Below are positions 18,350 to 27,341 of a stretch of DNA of 64,000 nt, piece after piece (positions within the stretch are counted from its first letter, which is position 1; every line of letters begins with the position of its first letter). Location of the stretch: assembly GCA_008933705.1 (NCBI GenBank), contig WBUN01000004.1, positions 1-64,000 on the forward strand. The letters run 5' to 3'. The position numbers and the translations under genes were made by a program. A model generated the notes under the pieces. That model did not search any database, was not told where the DNA came from, and was given only the letters and a program-made list of their open reading frames with translations. This DNA comes from Hyphomicrobiaceae bacterium. Its GTDB lineage: Bacteria > Pseudomonadota > Alphaproteobacteria > Rhizobiales > Hyphomicrobiaceae.

Positions 18350-18832
18350 ATGACGACGACCTATGACTCCATCGAGCCCGGCTATCGCATCGACGGCCCC
18401 CAGTTCCCGGTGTCGCGCGAAAGCATCCGCCAATTCTGCGATGCCTCTCTCGACTACAACCCGCTGCATCTCGACGACAACTACATGCGAGGTGATTTCG
18501 GCAAGACGAATTTCGGCGGCATCATCATGCACGGCATGAACAATTTCGGCCTGATCACGCGCATGCTGACCGATTGGGCCTATCCGCTGGGCGCCACGCA
18601 CCGCCGCCTCGAGACGCGCTGGATCAAGCCGGTGAAGCCGGGCGACGTGATACAGCCGGCCGGCACCGTCAGGAGCAAGACCAAGAGCACGAAGGCGCGG
18701 TGGGTGGTGATCGATGTGGTGGTGCGCAACCAGCACGGCGAGCCGGTGGCAACCGGCGAGGCGCAGATCGAATTTCCCCCGCAGCAGACAGCGGCCGGAA
18801 CGCAAGGCAGCGCAGGGAAGGAAACCCAATGA
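18350..18832 (+). CDS. MaoC-like dehydratase (second of two)
   Basis: 160 residues. The MaoC hydratase-2 motif is visible as ISRESIRQFCDASLDYNPLH-like sequence (actual VSRESIRQFCDASLDYNP) followed by FGGIIMHGMNN, which aligns with the catalytic D-x-N-P-x-H and the downstream G-x-x-x-H-G. GAGGAG lies eight bases before the ATG. Its stop overlaps the next start (ATGA), so it is translationally coupled to the Bug receptor. With its neighbour it probably forms the hydratase of this operon. Confidence 0.88.
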   Translation: MTTTYDSIEPGYRIDGPQFPVSRESIRQFCDASLDYNPLHLDDNYMRGDFGKTNFGGIIMHGMNNFGLITRMLTDWAYPLGATHRRLETRWIKPVKPGDVIQPAGTVRSKTKSTKARWVVIDVVVRNQHGEPVATGEAQIEFPPQQTAAGTQGSAGKETQ

Positions 18833-19812
18833 ACAGAGTTGCAGCGATCATCGGCGCAGCCCTCGTGGCGGCCGCGCTCTGGTGCGGCGCCGCCGCAGCC
18901 CAGAATTTCCCGGTCAGCTCGATGAGGATCATCGTGCCGTTCCCGGCCGGCGGCACCACGGACATCCTTGCGCGCCACATCGCCCAGGCGCTCGGCGAAA
19001 AGCTCGGCATCACCGTCATCGTCGAGAACCGGGCCGGCGCGAGCGGCAGCATCGGCTCCGATCAGGTCGCGAAGTCCGCACCAGACGGCGGCACGCTGCT
19101 GTTGACCGCCACGCATCACGTGATCAATCCGAGCATCAACAGGAAGCTGCCCTACGATACGCAGAAGGACTTCGCACCGGTGGCGCTTGTCGCCAGCGCT
19201 CCCAACGCGCTCGTCGTGCACCCGAGCGTTCCCGCCAAGACGGTCGCCGAGCTGATCGCGCTGGCCAGGAAGGAGCCGGGCAAGCTCTCGTACGGATCGG
19301 CGGGAACCGGCGGCGCCAACCACTTGTCGGGCGAACTCTTCAAGCTGATGGCCGGCGTCGACATCGTGCACGTGCCCTACAAGGGCGCAGCACCGGCCAT
19401 GAACGATCTGATCGGCGGACACATTCCGATGATGTTCGATACCTTGCCCACCGTGCTGCCGTCGGCCGCCGATGGGCGCCTGCGCGTGCTCGCAGTGACC
19501 AGCCTGCAGCGCGCCCCTTCGCTGCCGGACGTGCCGACCCTCGATGAGGCCGGCGTGAAGGGCTTCGAGGCGACGGCCTGGTTCGGCCTGTACATGCCGG
19601 CCGTGAAGGAAGCCGGCAAGGACAAGGGCGCACAGGCCAGGATCGAGGCAGCAATGCGCGAGATTCTCGCCTCAGCCAGCATCCGCGAGACGTTTGCCAA
19701 GCTCGGGCTCGACACCGGCAAGTTGGTCGGTGGCAGCTTCAAGGCATTCGTCGACGCCGAGATCAGCAAGTGGGGCACGGTGGTAAAGCAGGCCAAGATT
19801 GCGGTAAACTGA
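18829..19812 (+). CDS. Bug-family (tripartite tricarboxylate transporter) periplasmic binding protein
   Basis: 327 residues. It has a signal peptide (MNRVAAIIGAALVAAALW, cleaved after AAAA), the substrate loop RIIVPFPAGGTTDILAR, then VENRAGASGSIGSDQVAKS and YGSAGTGGANHLSGELFK, all typical of Bug receptors. The start overlaps the preceding MaoC stop by four bases. As at 10514, no TctA/TctB membrane genes are present. It probably captures the organic acid metabolised by this operon. Confidence 0.93.
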   Translation: MNRVAAIIGAALVAAALWCGAAAAQNFPVSSMRIIVPFPAGGTTDILARHIAQALGEKLGITVIVENRAGASGSIGSDQVAKSAPDGGTLLLTATHHVINPSINRKLPYDTQKDFAPVALVASAPNALVVHPSVPAKTVAELIALARKEPGKLSYGSAGTGGANHLSGELFKLMAGVDIVHVPYKGAAPAMNDLIGGHIPMMFDTLPTVLPSAADGRLRVLAVTSLQRAPSLPDVPTLDEAGVKGFEATAWFGLYMPAVKEAGKDKGAQARIEAAMREILASASIRETFAKLGLDTGKLVGGSFKAFVDAEISKWGTVVKQAKIAVN

Positions 19813-19968
19813 GCTTCCTGCCGGACGCACCCAGCCACCCTGTTCGCATCCCACGGCTCGCGGCGGATCGTGCTCCACGTCGAGCATGCCGTCGCGGCTG
19901 TGCGTGCGATCGAGCGCAGGACGGGGCGCGAGCGCGGAGCCGATCAATGTCGAAGCGGAGAAGACGAC

Positions 19969-21192
19969 GTGCCTGGAGCGCTTTCCCACATCAAGGTTCT
20001 CGACCTGTCGCGCATTCTGGCAGGACCATGGTGCACGCAGAACCTTGCCGATCTCGGCGCAGAGGTCATCAAGATCGAGCGGCCGGGGGTCGGCGACGAC
20101 ACGAGGGCCTGGGGGCCGCCGTGGTTGAAGGACGGCGAGGGACGCAACGCCAGGGATTCCAGCTATTACGCCTCGGCCAATCGGGGCAAGAAATCGCTCA
20201 CGCTCAATCTGGCCGCACCCGAAGGCCAAGCCATCGTGCGCGAGCTCGCGACCCGCTGCGATGTCCTCATCGAGAATTACAAGGTTGGTGACCTCAAGCG
20301 CTACGGTCTCGACTACAAGAGCATCGAAGCCATCAATCCCGGCATCGTCTATTGCTCGATCACCGGCTATGGCCAGCACGGCCCCTATGCCCATAAGCCC
20401 GGCTACGACTTCGTCTTTCAGGGTCTCGGCGGCCTCATGAGCATCACCGGCGAGCGCGACGATGTTCCCGGAGGCGGCCCGCAGAAGGTCGGCATCGCGG
20501 TGGCGGACGTCCTGACGGGCATGTACGCGAGCGTGGCCATCCTCGCCGCGCTCAACCACCGTACCGTAAGCGGCCGCGGCCAGTATATCGACATGGCGCT
20601 GCTCGACTGCCTGGTTGCGCTCGGCGGCAACCAGGCCGTCGGCTATCTTGTGACCGGCAATCCCCCTGGCCGCTACGGCAACGAGCATCAGAGCCTCGTG
20701 CCCTACCAGGTGTTTGCCACCTCCGACGGCCACATCATCGTCGCCGTCGGCAACGACACGCAGTGGCAGCGCTACTGCCAGGCGATCGAGCGTGCCGACC
20801 TCGCCGCCGACGAGCGCTATCGCAAGGTGACCGGCCGCATCACCCTGCGCGGCGAGCTCATCCCAGACCTTGCCCGCACCATGCTGACACGAACCACGGC
20901 CGAGTGGATCGAGCGCATCGAAGCCCGCGGCGTCCCCTGCGGACCGATCAACGACTACCGCCAGGTGTTCGAGGATCCGCAGGTACGCCACCGGCAGCTG
21001 CGGGTGGACATCGCGCGTTCCGACGGGGTCACCACGCCCACCATTGCCAGCCCGCTGCGTCTCAATGGCTCGCCCGTCGAATACCGCCAGGCGCCGCCGG
21101 CGCTCGGCGAGCACACCGACGCCATTCTGTCGGGCTGGCTCGGAAAGGGAGCCGAAGAAATCGCCGACCTGCGCAAGCGTGGGGTTGTGTAG
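19969..21192 (+). CDS. Family III CoA-transferase (CaiB/BaiF)
   Basis: 407 residues from a GTG at 19969 that has GGAG nine bases upstream. The family pattern is clear: LDLSRILAGPWCTQNLADLGAEVIKIERPG, with the catalytic Asp expected in the later VADVLTGMYASVAILAAL stretch, plus SANRGKKSLTLNL and GCDVLIENYKVG-like sequence (actual TRCDVLIENYKVG). These enzymes move CoA between dicarboxylic and other acids. Following two MaoC hydratases and a receptor, it most likely activates the imported acid before hydration. Confidence 0.93.
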   Translation: MPGALSHIKVLDLSRILAGPWCTQNLADLGAEVIKIERPGVGDDTRAWGPPWLKDGEGRNARDSSYYASANRGKKSLTLNLAAPEGQAIVRELATRCDVLIENYKVGDLKRYGLDYKSIEAINPGIVYCSITGYGQHGPYAHKPGYDFVFQGLGGLMSITGERDDVPGGGPQKVGIAVADVLTGMYASVAILAALNHRTVSGRGQYIDMALLDCLVALGGNQAVGYLVTGNPPGRYGNEHQSLVPYQVFATSDGHIIVAVGNDTQWQRYCQAIERADLAADERYRKVTGRITLRGELIPDLARTMLTRTTAEWIERIEARGVPCGPINDYRQVFEDPQVRHRQLRVDIARSDGVTTPTIASPLRLNGSPVEYRQAPPALGEHTDAILSGWLGKGAEEIADLRKRGVV

Positions 21193-21366
21193 CCTCGCGC
21201 GCTGCGGCTCGCGTCGCTGAATGCTGCGGCGAGAGCCCGATTCAAGCGCGCCTGAGCGGCCCTCGACCTGGCCTCCCGTCGCGGAAGACTGACACAGCGC
21301 AACGTGTCGCGGTGACTGCCGCCCGGCCCCTGCGCACAATGGTGCCCTCGCGCAGGGAGGCCCACG

Positions 21367-21915
21367 ATGTCAGCCACCGCGATCTCAGCATCCGAGCGAT
21401 CCGAACCCACACGCAGGGATTTCCTGACGCTGTCCGCCGCCGCGTTCGCGTCGGTGGGCATGGCGGCAGGCCTGTGGCCCGCGCTCGACAGCATGAATCC
21501 GTCCGCCGACACCAAAGCTGCAGCCACGACGGAGGTCGATCTGCGCCCGATCAAGCCCGGCCAGATCATAACGGTGCGCTGGCAAGGCAAGCCCGTGTTC
21601 ATCGCCCATCGCACGCCCGAGCAGATCGCGCGGGCCGAGGCTGACGACGCGGCTGCCAGGCTCGACCCGGCACGCGACCGCGACCGCGTCAAGCGCAAGG
21701 AGTGGCTGGTTGTGGTGGGCGCGTGCACGCACTTGGGTTGCGTTCCGACGTCGCGGGGCGTCGGCGACCTGATGCCGCGCTTCGGCGGCTGGGTCTGTCC
21801 GTGCCACTACTCGCAGTACGACATCTCGGGACGCGTGCGACGCGGGCCGGCACCGACGAATCTTGCCGTGCCGCCCTACACCTTCATGACACCCGAGACG
21901 CTGGTCGTCGGCTGA
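21367..21915 (+). CDS. petA: Cytochrome bc1 Rieske iron-sulfur subunit, orphan gene
   Basis: 182 residues. The 2Fe-2S ligands are in CTHLGC and CPCHYSQYD. The N-terminus carries a twin-arginine motif (TRRDFLTLS) before the hydrophobic anchor, as in Tat-exported Rieske proteins. The protein transfers electrons from ubiquinol to cytochrome c1 at the periplasmic face. A GGGAGG lies about 9 bases before the ATG. In most Alphaproteobacteria it is followed by petB and petC; here the next gene is convergent prfC, so the cytochrome subunits are elsewhere or this is an extra copy. Confidence 0.93.
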   Translation: MSATAISASERSEPTRRDFLTLSAAAFASVGMAAGLWPALDSMNPSADTKAAATTEVDLRPIKPGQIITVRWQGKPVFIAHRTPEQIARAEADDAAARLDPARDRDRVKRKEWLVVVGACTHLGCVPTSRGVGDLMPRFGGWVCPCHYSQYDISGRVRRGPAPTNLAVPPYTFMTPETLVVG

Positions 21916-21935
21916 AGCGAGAACCCCCGTCGGGC

Positions 21936-23585
21936 TCAAGCCGACGAGATTGTCTTCACGTCGGCAAACTTGATGTCCGGATTGCGCTCCTGCGTCCAGG
22001 ACAGATTGAAGGCCGAGGAGGCGAGGAAGACGGGGTCTCCGTCGAGATCGGTGGCGATGGAGGAACGGTTCTTCTCGATGAAGCGGTTGATCTTGGTTGA
22101 ATCGACCGCCGTGATCCATCGGACGACGTCGCATGGCGCCGGCTCGAACCCGACCGGCAGGCCGTATTCATTCACCAGCCTGTCGGCCAGCACATCCAGT
22201 TGCAGAGCGCCGATGACGCCGACGATCGGCTGGGTGCCGTCGATCGGGCTGAAGAGCTGAACGACGCCTTCCTCGGCCATTTCCGCCAGCGCCTCCCTCA
22301 GCTTCTTCGCCCGGATGGCGTCCTCAAGCCGAATACGGCGCAGGATCTCGGGTGCGAAGCTCGGGATGCCGAGGAAGGTGATGTCCTCCCCTTCGGTGAG
22401 CGTGTCGCCGATCCTCAGCGTGCCGCGATTGGGAATGCCGACGACGTCGCCCGCATATGCTTCCTCGGCGAGGGATCGGTTCTGAGCGAAGAAGAACTGC
22501 GGCGCCTGCAACGCCAGGGTCTTGCCGGTGCGCACAAGCTTCACTTTCATGCCGCGCGTCAAACGCCCGGAGCAGACACGCATGAAGGCAATGCGGTCGC
22601 GGTGATTGGGATCCATGTTGGCCTGGATCTTGAAGACGATCCCGGTCATTGCCGGCTCGCTCGCCTCGACGATCCGTGTCGCCGCCTTCTGGTTGCGCGG
22701 AGATGGGGCCTGCGCGACCAGCGTATCCAACAGGTCGCGTACGCCGAAGTTCCTGAGCGCGCTGCCGAAGAAGACGGGCGTCAAGGTGCCGTGCCGAAAG
22801 GCTGCAAGATCGAAGCGACCGCACGCGTCCTGAACCAGCGCAATCTCGTCGCGCCAGGCGGGTGCACCGTCCGTGCCCAGCAGCGTCGCGATCAGCGGAT
22901 CGTCCGGCCCCGTGACGGGCACGCCGTCAGGGTGCTCATCGAGCCTGCGAATGCGCGGCTTGGCGAGGTCATAGGTGCCGGCGAAATCCCGCCCCTTGCC
23001 GATGGGCCAGACCATGGGGGCCGTATCCAGCGCCAGCGTCTTCTCGATCTCGTCCAGCAGCTCCAGAGGCTCGCGGCTTTCGCGATCCATCTTGTTGATG
23101 AAGGTGATGATCGGAATGTCGCGCAGGCGGCAGATCTCGAACAGCTTGAGCGTGCGTGCCTCGATGCCCTTGGCGGCATCGATGACCATGATGGCCGAAT
23201 CGACCGCCGTGAGGGTGCGATACGTGTGGTCGGAGAAATCCTCGTGGCCGGGCGTGTCGAGCAGGTTGAAGACGGCGCCGGCATACTCGAACGTCATGAC
23301 CGAGGTGACGACCGAAATACCGCGCGCGCGCTCGATGGCCATCCAGTCGGAGCGGGCCCCGCGCCTGTCCTTCTTGGCCTTGACCTGCCCGGCGAGCTGG
23401 ATCGCGCCGCCGAACAACAGCAGCTTCTCGGTCAGCGTCGTCTTGCCGGCGTCGGGGTGAGAGATGATGGCAAACGTTCGCCGGCGCGCAATCTCGCGCG
23501 CCAGAGGGCTGGAAGCGCGGCCCGCCGTCGTACTCCCGTCGGTGGTCTGCGGCGCAGGCCCCGCCCAAGTCTTGTCGTCCATCAT
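21936..23585 (-). CDS. prfC: Peptide chain release factor 3
   Basis: 549 residues. RF3 is a GTPase that recycles RF1/RF2 after termination. The G1 motif SHPDAGKTTLTEKL, the G2/G3 region with LLDTPGHEDFSDHTYRTL and the NKMD G4 motif (FINKMDRES) are all present, followed by the EF-Tu-like and RF3-specific domains (GVIGALQLDVLADRLVNEYGL). The second of two adjacent ATG codons is an equally possible start. It is slightly longer than E. coli RF3 because of an N-terminal extension (about 30 residues before REIARRRTF). Confidence 0.95.
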   Translation of the reverse strand: MMDDKTWAGPAPQTTDGSTTAGRASSPLAREIARRRTFAIISHPDAGKTTLTEKLLLFGGAIQLAGQVKAKKDRRGARSDWMAIERARGISVVTSVMTFEYAGAVFNLLDTPGHEDFSDHTYRTLTAVDSAIMVIDAAKGIEARTLKLFEICRLRDIPIITFINKMDRESREPLELLDEIEKTLALDTAPMVWPIGKGRDFAGTYDLAKPRIRRLDEHPDGVPVTGPDDPLIATLLGTDGAPAWRDEIALVQDACGRFDLAAFRHGTLTPVFFGSALRNFGVRDLLDTLVAQAPSPRNQKAATRIVEASEPAMTGIVFKIQANMDPNHRDRIAFMRVCSGRLTRGMKVKLVRTGKTLALQAPQFFFAQNRSLAEEAYAGDVVGIPNRGTLRIGDTLTEGEDITFLGIPSFAPEILRRIRLEDAIRAKKLREALAEMAEEGVVQLFSPIDGTQPIVGVIGALQLDVLADRLVNEYGLPVGFEPAPCDVVRWITAVDSTKINRFIEKNRSSIATDLDGDPVFLASSAFNLSWTQERNPDIKFADVKTISSA

Positions 23586-23719
23586 GCAGCTCTTGGTCTT
23601 GGCGGGAGGCCTATAGCATCGCTGGAGGGAAGACGTCACCCCAGAGGTCAGGGGCCCCTGTCCCCGCCCGCGGTAAGCCCATTCCCATATTGCTCATGAA
23701 GGCGGCAAGGCCGGCAGGC

Positions 23720-23977
23720 TCACTGGGCTGTTTCGCTCTTCATCTGGCGAAAGAAATGCTCGGCGTGCTGGTAATAGTTCTCTGCTTCGATCTTGTCGCC
23801 TGATGAGGCTGCCGCCCGTGCCAGCGCAAGATAGCGCTCGTAGCTCCTCTGGGCGTTGACCGTCCCGCTGCCGCCCCCTCGATGCCGGGGCGGTCCTGCC
23901 GTCGGCCGCCTGGGGCCGGCGAAGGTTCTGGCCGCGCCGCCCCGATGAGCATTTCTGCCGTTCTTGGTGCTATTCAG
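23720..23977 (-). CDS. Short DUF4167-domain protein with apparent CTG start
   Basis: 85 codons on the minus strand. The C-terminal half reads NAQRSYERYLALARAAASSG, then DKIEAENYYQHAEHFFRQMK. This matches the alphaproteobacterial DUF4167 core (tyrosine-rich, with the QHAEHYFR signature). The N-terminal half is basic and Gly/Arg-rich, as in that family. No ATG, GTG or TTG occurs between the upstream in-frame stop and the conserved region. The best start is CTG at 23977, with GGGGA seven bases upstream, giving an N-terminus MNSTKNGRN. Either CTG is used or a start was lost. Function is unknown; the basic region suggests nucleic-acid binding. Confidence 0.72.
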   Translation of the reverse strand: MNSTKNGRNAHRGGAARTFAGPRRPTAGPPRHRGGGSGTVNAQRSYERYLALARAAASSGDKIEAENYYQHAEHFFRQMKSETAQ

Positions 23978-24006
23978 TGGAGTATCCCCGATTTAATGGG
24001 CAAATA

Positions 24007-24026
24007 CCCTTATCCTGAGGTAAGGG
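24007..24026. repeat. Near-palindrome upstream of the DUF4167 gene
   Basis: CCCTTA (24007-24012) and TAAGGG (24021-24026) flank TCCTGAGG, which itself contains CCT/AGG. It lies about 30 bases upstream of the DUF4167 start and could be an operator. No protein can be assigned to it. Confidence 0.4.
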
Positions 24027-24251
24027 CCGTGCGTCGGTGGTGGCCGAACCTGATCGATAAGAGAAAGCGCTCACTGTGCTGAGTGCCGCAGGATCACCAT
24101 CCCTACAATAGCGCGACACGTTATGCTGTTGAGCATCCTATATATGAGATGGGTTTGACCGATTTGCAAGCGGCCGCCCCCTGCCTGCCAACAAGCAATC
24201 CTTCCCTGCTGCGGCATTCTGGCAACGAGGCAAAGCAGCCCGCCTTGCTGC

Positions 24252-24653
24252 TCAGGCGCCCCCAATCAGGAGCGCCAGCGCACTGACGATCTCCTCAGAG
24301 CGTGCCGGCTTGAATATGACGGGGGCGCCCCGCATCGTCGTGACGTCCTCCGGGCCGTGTGTGCTGTAGAAGAGGAAGGGCACGCCCTTTTGCTTCAGAA
24401 GGCGCGCCAGGGCCCTGTGTCCGCTCGAAGCCGGCTGCAGATCCAGAACCGCCGCCGATAGGGGGCTCTGAGCGGCAATCTGCATCGCATTGGCGGAGGT
24501 TGCACGCGCGACGCTGGCGCCGGCCTGCACGAGCGCGGTCTCAAGATCGAGCGCAATGATCGCTTCGTCCTCCATGACGAGGACGGTGTGACCCGCCAGG
24601 TTGCCAGCACTCACGTGCGCTCTTCTCCGGCTGCGTTGTAACGAGCTGTCCAT
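24252..24653 (-). CDS. Stand-alone response-regulator receiver domain
   Basis: 133 residues, all receiver domain. The acidic cluster is MEDE (residues 27-30), the phospho-acceptor is Asp71 in AAVLDLQ, the Ser/Thr switch is in FLFYSTHG and the conserved Lys is Lys115 in VIFKPA. No output domain follows. Such single-domain receivers often act with HWE/HisKA2 kinases in the general stress response or in phosphorelays. It is divergent from an HWE kinase gene 189 bases away, a likely partner. An in-frame upstream ATG at 24692 is an alternative start. Confidence 0.87.
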   Translation of the reverse strand: MDSSLQRSRRRAHVSAGNLAGHTVLVMEDEAIIALDLETALVQAGASVARATSANAMQIAAQSPLSAAVLDLQPASSGHRALARLLKQKGVPFLFYSTHGPEDVTTMRGAPVIFKPARSEEIVSALALLIGGA

Positions 24654-24842
24654 CTTGAGCCCATCTTGAGCCAAGACCGGGAGAACTTTCAAGCGTGCCG
24701 GTGCAGCTCCGTGTCATCGCCATCCCGGTTGGCTCCGGCCCCAGCGCCAATCGACCGGCGGTCCTCGCTGGCATAAGCTGCTCAGAGCCGACCCCCAAAG
24801 AGCCGGCCAACCGGCGATCACCCTGTGGGACTGCGACCTGCC

Positions 24843-26651
24843 ATGGATGACGGCGATCCTGAAAGAGAGGGCCACACCAATCTCGAGCTCCGGCAGGCGC
24901 TGGAGCGTCTCTCCCTGGCGCTATCGGCAACAGGGCTCGGCGTTTGGGAGCGTGACCTCGCGACCGATCGGGTCACATGGTCGGATACCATGTATCAGCT
25001 CTTCGGGCGCACGCCCGAGCAGTTCTCCGGCTCTCCCGACGAAGTGCTGAGCTTCGTGCACCCCGAGGATCGGGTGGAATTCCGCAAGGGCTACGAAGTC
25101 GCCGTACGCGGCGGCGGCAAATTCTTCACGCAGGAGTTCCGCATCGTTCGGCAGGACGGCCAGGTGCGATGGGTGCATCGGCGCGGCAGAGTGCGCCGCA
25201 GGCCCGACGGCCGAGCATACTCGGTGCTTGGGGTCGCACTCGACATCACGGAGCGCAAACAGGCCGAGGAGGCCAATGCCCGGCTGGCTGCGATCGTGGC
25301 CACAGCCGACGATGCGATTATCGGCCTCGCGCCGGACGGAACGATCCTCTCCTGGAATCCGGCGGCGGAACGCCTGTTCGGATACCCGGCAGCCGAGGCG
25401 ATCGGCCGATCCGCACGCATACTCTACCCCCGAAATTCCCGCACCGACTTCGACAACACCTATGTGCGCGTGCGGGCCGGCGAGCATGTTCGCTTCGAGG
25501 CCTCGCGCATTCGCAAAGGCGGTGCACCCATCGACGTCTCGGTGGCGATAACACCCGTCATCGGCAAGGAAGGATGGGTGGTCGGGGCATCTGCCATCGT
25601 CCGTGACGTAACCGAGCGCAAACGAACCGATCAGAAGCTCGTGGAAACCCTCGCGCTGCTCATGCAGACCAACAACCAGCGCAAGCTGGCGCTCGCCGCA
25701 GGCGGCATGGGCACGTTCGAGGCCGATATCGAGCAGGGCACGATCGCCTGCTCCGACGAGATATTCGAGCAGATCGGGATCGAGCGCACCTCACCGGTGA
25801 TGAGCGTCACGGAGGTCGAGGCCTTCATTCATCCCGACGACCTCGAGAGCATGCGTGCACGCGGAGCCGCCATGTTTCAATCTGGCCCGCTATGCCAGCT
25901 CGAATTCCGCATCATCCGTCCGGACGGCGAGGTCCGCTGGATCCATGTTCGTGCCCAAGCCTTTCCCAGCGGCGACACGCCGGCGAAGATCTATGGCATC
26001 AGCATGGACCTCACCGAGCGCAAGGAGCGCGAGGCCCATATCCGCCTGCTGATGTCGGAAGTCTCGCACCGCTCCAAGAACCTGCTGGCAGTAGTGCAAG
26101 CCATCGCATCGCAAACGGCGCGGGCCACGACATCGCGCGCGGACTTCGCGGCCGATTTCGGCGCGCGCCTCAAGGGCCTGGCGTCCTCGCTCGATCTTCT
26201 GGTGCAGGAGGAATGGCGCGGCGTGTCGGCGAAGGAGCTCGTGCGCTCGCAGCTCCAACACTACGGCAGCCTCGACGGTGAGCGCGTGGTGATGGCAGGA
26301 CCGGAGCTGACGCTCAGTCCCCTTGCCGCCCAATATCTGGGAATGGCCCTGCATGAGCTGTCCACCAACGCGGCCAAATACGGTGCACTCTCCGGCGCGG
26401 CCGGCTCGGTCAACATTTCGTGGTCCCTGGAGGGGCCACGGAATGCCAGGCGCTTTCACATGTCGTGGATCGAAAGCGGCGGTCCGCCGGTCGTATCGCC
26501 TCGCGAAAGGGGCTTCGGCAATCTCGTGATCGAGCGGATCGTGGCGGAGGCCTTGCACGGCGAGGTGAAGCTGGAATTCCCACCGCAAGGGCTGCGCTGG
26601 TTTCTCGACGCCGACGCCAATTACGCGAGAAACGACGCCCAACGCCCATGA
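24843..26651 (+). CDS. Multi-PAS HWE-family sensor histidine kinase
   Basis: 602 residues with no membrane segment, so cytoplasmic. Three PAS/PAC units come first: about 20-135 (WVHRRGRVRRRPDG, then VALDITERKQ), 140-265 (ATADDAIIGLAPDGTILSWN, then IVRDVTERKR) and 280-395 (EFRIIRPDGEVRWIHVRA, then SMDLTERKER). The kinase core follows, with phosphorylated His409 in SEVSHRSKNLLAVVQAIA, the N-box ALHELSTNAAKYGAL and the W-x-E motif in MSWIESGG, all characteristic of HWE kinases. A GTG at 24825 is an alternative start. PAS input suggests sensing of light, oxygen or redox state. Confidence 0.93.
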   Translation: MDDGDPEREGHTNLELRQALERLSLALSATGLGVWERDLATDRVTWSDTMYQLFGRTPEQFSGSPDEVLSFVHPEDRVEFRKGYEVAVRGGGKFFTQEFRIVRQDGQVRWVHRRGRVRRRPDGRAYSVLGVALDITERKQAEEANARLAAIVATADDAIIGLAPDGTILSWNPAAERLFGYPAAEAIGRSARILYPRNSRTDFDNTYVRVRAGEHVRFEASRIRKGGAPIDVSVAITPVIGKEGWVVGASAIVRDVTERKRTDQKLVETLALLMQTNNQRKLALAAGGMGTFEADIEQGTIACSDEIFEQIGIERTSPVMSVTEVEAFIHPDDLESMRARGAAMFQSGPLCQLEFRIIRPDGEVRWIHVRAQAFPSGDTPAKIYGISMDLTERKEREAHIRLLMSEVSHRSKNLLAVVQAIASQTARATTSRADFAADFGARLKGLASSLDLLVQEEWRGVSAKELVRSQLQHYGSLDGERVVMAGPELTLSPLAAQYLGMALHELSTNAAKYGALSGAAGSVNISWSLEGPRNARRFHMSWIESGGPPVVSPRERGFGNLVIERIVAEALHGEVKLEFPPQGLRWFLDADANYARNDAQRP

Positions 26652-26938
26652 CAACAAAGGGCTTGCGGGCAGAAGGCGGAAGCGGGGGAAAGATGCCCGG
26701 TCCAAGGAGAGAAGGCTCGGGGGGACTAGGGGGGCTAGGATCCGAGTCTTGTGGTTGGACCGGGCCGAGTGCCGATGCTGCGCAGTATAGCGGCCAATGC
26801 GGCAGGCCAACGGTGGCTCTATGGCGAAGTCATGAATTTGGAAGCAACTTGCGTTCAATTCCACGCGGCCTGCCAGACCGCTTGAAATCAGGCCACGAAG
26901 CGAGGATCATGGAGTAGTCGAGAGCCAGGGAGGCGCCT

Positions 26939-27325
26939 TTGAGCGATGTCGAGCCAATACAGTTCAGCCCGCGCCATCGCGTGGGCTATTCCAGCGGCCC
27001 GGCGCTTGGCGCGACGACCCTTCCCTCTATCACTTCTTTCACCCGCAACGAGCTCAGCGCGATTCTGAACCTCTACGGCCGCAAGGTGGCGGCCGGGGAA
27101 TGGCGGGATTACGCCATCGAATTCAGCCGGGACAAGGCGGTGTTCTCGGTGTTCCGCCGCACCAGCGAGGTTCCGCTGTACCGCATCGAAAAGCACCCGA
27201 AGCTCGCCCGCCGGCAGGGCGCCTACAGCGTGGTCAGCGCAACCGGCCTCATCCTGAAGCGAGGCCACGAGCTGGCGAAAGTGCTGGGCGCCCTGGAGAG
27301 CAAGGTGCGGCTAGCAACGGTCTGA
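26939..27325 (+). CDS. DUF2794 family protein
   Basis: 128 residues, found widely in Alphaproteobacteria and of unknown function. The conserved core is FTRNELSAILNLYGRKVAAG, then EWRDYAIEFSRDKAVFSVF and PLYRIEKHPKLARRQGAYSV. The start is a TTG with AGGGAGG about 6 bases upstream, which decides it, since no ATG is available nearby. Soluble, with no signal peptide. It is convergent with an acetyltransferase gene 16 bases away. Confidence 0.88.
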   Translation: MSDVEPIQFSPRHRVGYSSGPALGATTLPSITSFTRNELSAILNLYGRKVAAGEWRDYAIEFSRDKAVFSVFRRTSEVPLYRIEKHPKLARRQGAYSVVSATGLILKRGHELAKVLGALESKVRLATV

Positions 27326-27341
27326 GACCCGGTCGCCGCCC

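Noticed and set aside
22200-23699. A 499-codon open frame opposite prfC
   Set aside because: Antisense shadow of an unambiguous release-factor gene; no recognisable family and no ribosome binding site.
26652-26938. Possible short gene (ATG near 26775, 36 codons) before DUF2794
   Set aside because: No good ribosome binding site, no recognisable motif and length too short to support; left as non-coding.
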